Source: Nemophila menziesii (lineage: Eukaryota; Streptophyta; Magnoliopsida; Boraginales; Hydrophyllaceae). From it: a DNA stretch of 64,000 bases. The notes below the pieces were generated by a model. The model ran no database searches and was not told the DNA's origin. It was given only the letters and a program-made list of their open reading frames with translations. The stretch is from contig JARWIR010000010.1 in assembly GCA_029959085.1 (NCBI GenBank), forward strand, positions 10,995,001 through 11,059,000, in the 5' to 3' direction. How positions within the stretch are numbered: position 1 is the stretch's first letter; the number at the start of each line of letters is the position of its first letter. Shown piece after piece: positions 56,241 through 64,000 of this stretch. The position numbers and the translations under genes were made by a program.

Positions 56241-57850
56241 CCTTTTAGGCAAGATATTCTTCATTATTAGTATAACTAAATGTTACATACTAGTTACTCT
56301 AAATTTTAGTTCATAAACATGTCTGGTGCTTCGGTCTTATCTTCTTTAGGCAGGATTACCAATTTATTGTCTATTTTAGGCTTAATTTATGCTTTTATGT
56401 CTTGTTTTCTATAATATACTCCTTTTTAATGTAATATAGGAGAACTTTCATTTTTTTGGCATTTTAATGTCTATTTTTATAATAAAGTGGCACGGTGATT
56501 TATTATATGGTTGTCAAAGAATGCCTAGTCAATGCAAATAAATTAACTTTTGGAACCGTAACAACGCTAAAGAAGACTAGTAGACAAGAACAAAGAAAGC
56601 TTTTCGAATGGACTAGTAGGAACACACTTTATATAAGGTTAAATAATTGTTTGATAAACTAGAATGGAACTAGGACGCGTGTCACCCACCGTATAAAATT
56701 CTGAAAAATCTACATTCCAACTCATGTAAACTAGTATACATTTGGAGGTTGTTTAAAAGTTATTATAGTTGTCGTTAGGTTAGACAATCCATATGTGTAT
56801 CATTGAACCTTTGTATTTTTCTATTTATGCTTTATTTATTTTTAATTTTTCATTTTTTTAATTCTAGTTAATGCTTAAACCTTTATTTCTTTTATTATGT
56901 ATATTCTTATCTAAACATATTATAACATGAGATCTTGAGAGCTTGTATTATTTATTTCATGAATTAATCATATATTTGAGATTAAGTAGGTATTTTATTT
57001 CAATGTTTTATGTTTATATTGTTTCTCATAGTATTATGTCAAGTTACGTGCGTAATTGAGTTGTTTTGAAATATGGATTAATTATTGCGATAATTAACAT
57101 TTGTGTCAATTGTTATACTAAAGGTAATAGTGTTCACAAATATCCATAATTGGGTACTAGTTTGAATTTTTCTCTCTCTTAGAGATATTAAAGAGGATTT
57201 AATAGGCATAGATAATATCATGATTCCGTCCACAAGGGGTCGGTTGAGTTAATTGAGTCCCGGCTAGTGGAAATTCTCAGCTATCACATGTATTTATATG
57301 AGATTCTAAATATATGTGTGACAGAGATAATCTTTTCAATATAAGAAATTACATCTCTTTATTCGATAGTTTTTATCATCTTACTTGGTCCTTTCTTACT
57401 TCTTCATGTATCATTGTCATTTTACAAATGAACAATTATTCTATATATCGTCTTGTTTGAAAGATCTAAGATGTTTTTTTTAAGGTATGTAGTTTTTCTT
57501 TTAAAGGATATTTCTTTATTCTAGAATGTGATGAGAAGAAGAACGTCCTCATTATATTATTAGACATTTCTTGACCCCATAAAGAGAACTGATTGATGTA
57601 GAAGGTTATGAACTATTTATCTTGTTTCAAGTTGATGATATAGAACATAATGTCTTTAATATTTATTTTATGGTAAGATAGACTCTATATTTGGTTTCAT
57701 TAATATTTATTTTGTAGTGGGGTAGAGGTTACTTTTTGGGATTATCGTGATTGTAATAGTTTATCTTTTGTGGCTGATGGATAGATTGGAAATCCATAAA
57801 GGGGTTTTTGCTAAAAGAAGTCTAATAAAAGAACCTAATCGTTAATGGAA

Positions 57851-58798
57851 GCCCTTAATAATTTATTTTATAAAAAATGCCTAAAATGAAGTAATTATTT
57901 ATATAAAGCATCCCCTCTATCTTTTAATAGTCTTAATACCCTTATTATTAAACATATTATTTTTTTTTTAATATAATATTTATTTTTTAATATTAAACAG
58001 AAAATAGGGCTCTTCCACCACCACTACAACCACCACAACCATATATTTAACCACCAATATAGCCACCACAACCACAACCGCCACCACCTCCACTACAACA
58101 ACCACCACCATAACCAATAATTCCAAAACACACACGCGTGTCCATGATGTTTTTTAAATCGTCATAACAAAATCTAAAAAAATCTAAAAAATAAAAAAAT
58201 TGTAATTTTGGACAAAGCAAATTAATATTTACGTACATGGTTTTTTTTATTTCTTTTCGCAACATGAAATTCACTGTTCGAAATAGTGATTCTTTTCAAA
58301 CATGAAATTCAATGTAAGAAACAATGAATTTCATGTCTGCCGGAAAAAATTCAAAAAACATTATAGACTTAAATATTAATTTGTTTGATCTAAAAATGCA
58401 AATTTTTTATTTTTCTGATTTTTCTAGGAATTAGTATGACGTTTAAAAAAAATTACTGAGGCGCATGTCTGTTGGAATTAGTTATAGTAAATGTTGGTGG
58501 TGGTTGAGGTTGATTTTGTTGTTGTGGTGGAGGTGCTTTTGGTGGTGGTTGAGTTTGTAGTTGTTGTGGTAATAGGGTGGTGGGTGTGGTTGTTGTGGTG
58601 GTGGTAGTAATAGGGTGATCGTGGTGGTTGTGGTGATGAGGTGGTGGTGGTGAGATGTTGTAATAGGGTGATTAAATTTAATTAATAAATAATAGAGTAA
58701 TTAAAATAATTATATAAGGGTATTTTTGTCAAGTGATATTTTTAATGAATAATTGTATTTGAGGATATCTTTAGAAAATAAATTATAGGCATTTAAGG
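57851..58798. mobile_element. Foldback element with (CCA)n arms, about 950 bp
   Basis: The left half reads GCCCTTAATAATTTATTTTA, then the CCACCACAACC-rich arm (58013-58112), then CATGATGTTTTTTAAATCGTCA and AAGCAAATTAATATTTACG. The right half repeats all of these inverted, in order, ending with a GGTGGTTG-rich arm (58490-58662) and AAAATAAATTATAGGCAT. The centre is a smaller hairpin (ACATGAAATTCAATG / CAATGAATTTCATGT, 58297-58340). Imperfect pairing along about 430 bases per arm marks an old inverted-repeat element. No target duplication established. Confidence 0.75.
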
Positions 58799-59237
58799 AT
58801 AAATGACTCATCCATAAAAGGAACACGTAAAATAAAAATGAAAATTCTTGTGGGCAATGAACCTAGAAATGAAATGACGATATTTCAAAATACATATTGT
58901 AATAATTAATTAAGTAGAGAATGAATTTATACGTAATTTATAGTCTCTTTGAATGGACTTGTTGTACGTTTTTTTTTTTTTTTTTTGTATTTTTCTTCTG
59001 GAGAAAAAAATTGAATTTTGAATTTGAAAATGTTAGAATGACATTTTCTACAAGCCTTGGCAACATAAACGCGATGAAATGAAATATTTTTACAAATAAA
59101 TTGATTTAATATCTAAGATTGTTAAGGAACAAACCATATTCTTAGTATAATTTAATTACTATTTAGGATAACATGGATATTTTTCTCTTTTACATCATAC
59201 CCCTTATATATACACCTATTTTTCTCTTGTAAGAGTG

Positions 59238-59282
59238 TTTCTCTCATATATATATATATATGTGTTTGTGTGTGTGTGTGTG
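59238..59282. repeat. TA then TG microsatellite
   Basis: (TA)8 followed by TGTGTTTG(TG)8. A similar TA/TG run occurs at 11567-11597 in P1. Confidence 0.9.
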
Positions 59283-59879
59283 TTCTATCATTTAATTTAA
59301 CACGAAGACAAGAGGCTTTTCCTTGTTGGGCTAGTAAATTGTGTTGTACTTTTGTTTTCTTTGAGTTATTTACTTTTCTTTTTTTGTATTCGAACTCTTC
59401 ATTTATTTTGCATTATATTATAATTAATTAGTATAGTAATGGATGATTTTGACTTAAATTGTACACGTGATGATGAATAACTATCTTAGATTTCTTAATA
59501 AGTACATAATATAGAGAATTTGCGTGGAAAATTATTATGACAGTTTTTAAAGGGTAGACTTGGTGATCCCTTGTCTAGTGGGATCAGAGCATATCACATC
59601 ATCAAGGATGATGACGATGAGAACACTTAGTCAATATGATTTAATATAAATTATGAAGTCAATACAAATGTGACATCTTCCATTTCGTTTAGGCACCAAA
59701 AAATGATCACAACAAATCTTGTAGAACTCTTATCACGTATGTGCTAGTTTAGGAGGAGTCGCTAGAAGTCTTTCAATATATATATGTTCTTCTCTTCATT
59801 AATTTACATTAGCTTCCTCTCATCATGTATGAAATTTTACCTTTCATTATAATAGTTCATGTATATTTTTAATGTTAGA

Positions 59880-62800
59880 TTCCATGCATGACCATGATAT
59901 GTTACCTTTATGATCCAGACTGTAAAGAGTTGGTCTATGAATGAGCCTTATTATCATATTGCATGTTCATATTTTGGGTTGATAACTCATTATACTGTAC
60001 AACTTGTTTTGGAGTTTCTTTTTCTTAAATTGCATTTCTTACCGAAGTTAATATGTACGACATAATATTTTTGCTTAACAAAAAGTGTCAAACATTTGGA
60101 CGAAAATAAGATATTGAGCATTTTTTAATCTAAATGGACAAATGTGTTATGGTAGACAACATGTTAGGATATAGCTATTTAATTTTGAGTTTATAAGTTT
60201 TCAATAAATAGTTTACAATTATTGACGTTAGTATATATGGAAGTTTAAAAAAGATAAATAATTGGATTATCTTGTCTGCTAATAATATAAATACATTGTA
60301 TACTGCAAAAAAGATTTTATTGACTCTATCAATTCTTAAACCTCTAAATATTCAATTATACTATGTTCTATTTGTGAATTTTCTAATAAAAATATAGTCA
60401 AAGTATTTTTGTCTAGGACGAGGTTCCCACCGCTTGGGTTCCTTTTATGAAGAGCTTCAAACAAATTTATACAAATGTTGATTACGAGATATGAAAAGAA
60501 ACTAACTCTATTAACCAACAATATTATAGAGGAGAGTATATACTTCGATATACATTTATATTTTTTTTCATACATTGTTTTATATAAGGAAATGTAATTG
60601 ACGAATTGTCTAACTTTATGTAATAAATATTTTTTACTATTGCTTTCATACAAACTGTTCCCCAAATCAACAAGTAGATTTTTAATATAATTGATTTATA
60701 ATGGATATTAGATAATTAAGATGACGAGTTTCATAAAATCTTTTCACTCTTCATTCATAATTTTAACTTTTTTTAGTTGTAAGCTTATCGTATTTTAATT
60801 GTTAATTACATTTTGTTGGTTGTATAACTATAATCTATTTTATTTGGTACCAGTGGGTGTTATGTGTATACAACATAAGATTGTGTTTGTCTTTTTGATT
60901 TAATATTTCATTCATAGGTTAACTTAAAAGGTACGTGTATTTAGACTTATTAATTGAGCGTGTGTTATACTGTTTTTCGGTTAAATTAACATTCAAATTT
61001 AAAAAAATACTTATTTTCCATGAGATTAAGAACATTGTTATTTAACAATCAGTGATAATTTTTTAACATATTATTATTGTCTATCAAACAACGTATTATT
61101 ATAGAAAATTTTACAGAACCATCGTAGTATTTCTATACATATCTTTTGAAGACTATTTCTTTTGCTAAAAATTAGAAGAAATAAATTTTTCTTATGTTAA
61201 TGGTAAAAAAATATTTAGCATAAATTGCATGCTATTTCATAATATAGTTGTATCAAGACATGAATATTGTGCGTAACCATTAGTATATATAATACTAAAG
61301 AGTAATTATAATAATAGAGAATGTCAAGACATGATTTAAAATAATAATCATATATAGCGAGAATGAGATGCCAAACAATAAATCATATTTAGAAAGAAAA
61401 TACATGTAGTATAATGAATATATAATAGATAACATGTCATAGTTACAAGTAATAATAAAACTTAATGGTTTGAACATTTGAGGCCATTTTGTGGAGGAAA
61501 AATAATTTTCAACAACATAAACAATTGGAATTCAACAAATAATTACTTCTTAAAAACTATATCTATGTATAAAGATTTCTCAAAAATGAAAACACATTAC
61601 AAGAATATAATCATGGAAAGAACTAGATTTAAGTCTTTTGAACTTTTTTTTGGAAAAAAGACCTCTTATATAATTTGTCCTTATTCATAAGGGGTAATGT
61701 AGTTATGGATTGTAAAAACTAGTTTAAATAACACTGCACATGCTACTACACCAGAATAAGACTATACAAATATATATTTTTTTAAAATAATACAATGAAT
61801 TATTGGGTTATTACAGAGATAATTTTATCATATCAATCTTATACTAAAAATGTAATATCTAAATATTCATATCATGTGTTTAAACTGTACAGTCTAGTAA
61901 AAAGTCTACGGCTATATAAACACCACTCAGTTCTCCAATCCAACCACCAAGCTAGATGTTACATACTTAGTACACATATCTAAACTATTAAAATAAATAA
62001 AAAAATTATATTGTATGTATGAAAATCTCAATCAGAAATCAAAAACAAAAAAAAATCATTAAATAGTTTCATTCATATATTTGGACTATGATGGAGCCTG
62101 TTATCGTGTTTTGAGAACATCTCTTAATTATGTAATACTTTCTGCTTTGTGGCACACTTTGGCTTTTTTTGTTATCAAGCTTGTATTTGATTTCAATGAC
62201 AAAAAAGTATTCAAATGATACAAAAATTTAAAAATGTATGTACAAGTACCTATTAGTTTATTCCCATTATATTGACATAACATCAATTGAATAAAAAATC
62301 TTAAACGCAAAAGAAGGGAACACATGCTTTATCCAAATGAATAGTCTCATGTCGAAAAACAAAATGTCTCAAGTTTACAAGCATATGAAACGTAGAATGG
62401 CATAGCCCTATGTGTAATATAAACTCCATGTTATTCCTAAACCTATAGAGAATTTAGTATGAAATTCCAAATGAAAATCAATAAAACCTAGTCAAGAAAT
62501 TTCTAGAGAATGTTATTTTATACTATTTCACATGCATAATTGTAAAATCATAGAATTGAGTGACACATTAACTTTCAAAGATACTTGAGTGATACATTAA
62601 CTATCTCAGATAGGACCAAGGCCCTACAAAATCTTGCATAAAATCAGAACCTATGATTCTTTTAAACCTTTATACTTGACCTTGAAAACCAAATACTAAA
62701 ATAAAATAGCTAACTAATAACTAGATAGATAAAACCAAGGCACAACTGAGAAACAAATTGATACTAACTACAACTTCTTTTCAAAATTGTTCAAAAGATA

Positions 62801-64000
62801 CTACTTATGAGGGAGGGAACCATGTCATAAATCCTTTCTATCTTGGCTTCATTAATAAATCATGCATCCTAATTAATTGTAATAATTTTGCATAATAAAC
62901 TTTTTATAAAAAATAAATATATAGAATAAATAATAAAAAAACTTCTACATATATCATCATTTCAACATTATCTAAAATGTTAACTAGAGTGACACCATGT
63001 CATCAATATAAATATGGGGATCGCAAAATGAAACATAATTCTTATTAATTTATAATAACACATAGTTTAGCTTACTTTATAAATATATTAAAACCATTAA
63101 ATTTAATTAATTTTAAACATAATTTAGTACATAATGCAATCAGAGATAACATTGAATTTTTTCTTGGCCTAAGATTTCATTAATTTAGGAAATACGTTTG
63201 ACAAGTGCTTCGTATCTTTCCATATCCTGTATTAAATCACCATAATGATCCAATATAATAATATAAATATGTGAGGGGTTTCTTAAACAACGCGAATATA
63301 GTTTTCCATAATCAAACGACATACCTTCAAATTCCTAAACCTATTTAACTCCATGCAAGATAACTATCTTACTATTTTTTATCTTTTCCAATTCCCTTCC
63401 TCAATTGCATATTATGTCCACTTTGTTATATATAGCTACTCGTAGGTTTTGGGTTTAAACTTTTAAAAATTTGATTTTTAATGTATTAATCTTTTATCAT
63501 CACATAATTTTAATTAAAAATATAGACCAACCCTTTTGTAAGTCATTTTGCAACCACAAATTTTGCAAAAACAAAAGTAAAGTAAATTGATCAAACTACT
63601 ACTAAGTTATTTAAAAATCTGACTCTACAATAGGAAAGATTCTTCATCGATTATTTTACACTCAAGTCTCTACTTTTTATTGTAAACTAACTATACACTA
63701 AAATAAAAAAAATCATGTTTTAAATTCCACATGTTTTAAATATGGAATAGAAGATACACACGCGAAGCCCAACTAAATTAACAATCGTTGCAATATGTAA
63801 ATAGGAAATAATATTTAAATCTTACTGAAATTAATAAATTTGTAAAACACTTACCTCTTCTACTCACTCAATTTGTTCAGAATAAGCATTATGAGAAAGT
63901 AAACTTTCTACATATATTTCTGCTTCAAGACAAGCATCAATTAATCTTTACTAATTTTTTAGAATGATCTTTTAGATTATAAATAAAGAATCCAAACAGA
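59880..64000. repeat. P3: third copy of the P half, runs off the window
   Basis: Aligns with 8440-12600 of P1 throughout with many indels. No gene apart from the F-box tail at the edge. The P3 copies of the conserved islands are at about 60400-60465, 62780-62860 and 63160-63250. Confidence 0.75.
63850..64000 (-). pseudogene. C-terminal end of an F-box/FBA gene (P3 copy), cut by window edge
   Basis: The minus strand reads FGFFIYNLKDHSKKLVKIN, a stop, then in a shifted frame DACLEAEIYVESLLSHNAYS and EQIE with a stop. These match NGKILFVFGSTFFIYN and FDACFEAKLYVES of the P1 pseudogene, the last block of the FBA domain. A splice-donor-like GAGGTAAGT follows at about 63851. The rest of the gene would lie to the right of the window; with at least one frameshift it is probably also a pseudogene. 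Confidence 0.75.

Larger units (their letters stand above)
56241..59880. repeat. Q2, second copy of the Q half
   Basis: Aligns with 21340-22590 and 28828-29190 of Q1 with the LINE absent, giving the unoccupied state of the LINE site near 57460 (AAGATCTAAGATG). No coding sequence recognised. The part 58800-59880 is AT-rich; 59577-59600 (GTCTAGTGGGATCAGAGC) resembles nothing I can name. Confidence 0.6.

Noticed and set aside
58047..58274. Small glycine/cysteine-rich protein on the minus strand
   Set aside because: The Gly-rich part is the translated CCA-rich arm of the foldback element; there is no signal peptide and no family match.

Overview
This is a window of a plant nuclear genome, very probably a eudicot: about 30% GC by eye, no intact host gene seen, and almost all of it transposable elements and decayed repeats. 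Family content supports a plant: Athila/Tat-like Ty3/gypsy elements with the tRNA-Asp-type primer site TGGCGCCACTGCCGGGGA, a DUF4283-type LINE, an En/Spm (CACTA) element with a Transposase_24 (TNPA-like) gene, a Mutator-type MITE, and F-box/FBA pseudogenes. The species cannot be named from the sequence.

The oldest layer is a diverged direct tandem duplication of a long unit, here split into P (F-box side) and Q. P1 is 8222-13600, Q1 is 20921-30837 (interrupted), P2 is 30838-31512 plus 53318-56240 (interrupted), Q2 is 56241-59880 and P3 is 59880-64000 and beyond. P1 carries a nearly complete but broken F-box/FBA gene on the minus strand, P3 carries its C-terminal end at the window edge, and P2 has lost it.

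Younger elements sit in this layer. From left to right: a minus-strand Athila-like non-autonomous element (1-8221, 3' LTR cut by the window edge); a 6.6 kb CACTA element (14330-20920) with a five-exon TNPA-like pseudogene, only a stub of TNPD, and a 1.35 kb minisatellite of 40-bp units; a 6.2 kb LINE (22607-28813) with a 14-bp target-site duplication; and a small inverted LTR cluster (29205-29951).

Next comes a nest of Athila-like elements (31513-53317). It has a plus-strand autonomous-type element (gag, PR, RT, RNase H, INT) and a plus-strand gag-PR element with its 3' LTR. Four solo LTRs of one family are inserted with 5-bp duplications, three perfect and one with a single mismatch. A CACTA remnant, a GC-rich LTR-like block and a minus-strand relative of the first element complete the nest. 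To the right, a 454-bp MULE-type MITE (53796-54249) with a 9-bp duplication and a 950-bp foldback element (57851-58798) have entered P2 and Q2.

Nothing here looks like an intact expressed host gene. The points most worth a second look are the 40-bp minisatellite with two W-box cores in every monomer; LTR ends whose hairpin stem is kept while the loop diverges; the repeated non-autonomous design in which a protease is followed by an integrase-tail-like domain and then a Transposase_32-type ORF; clustered GGTGYACC palindromes shared by two element copies; and the P-Q segmental array itself.
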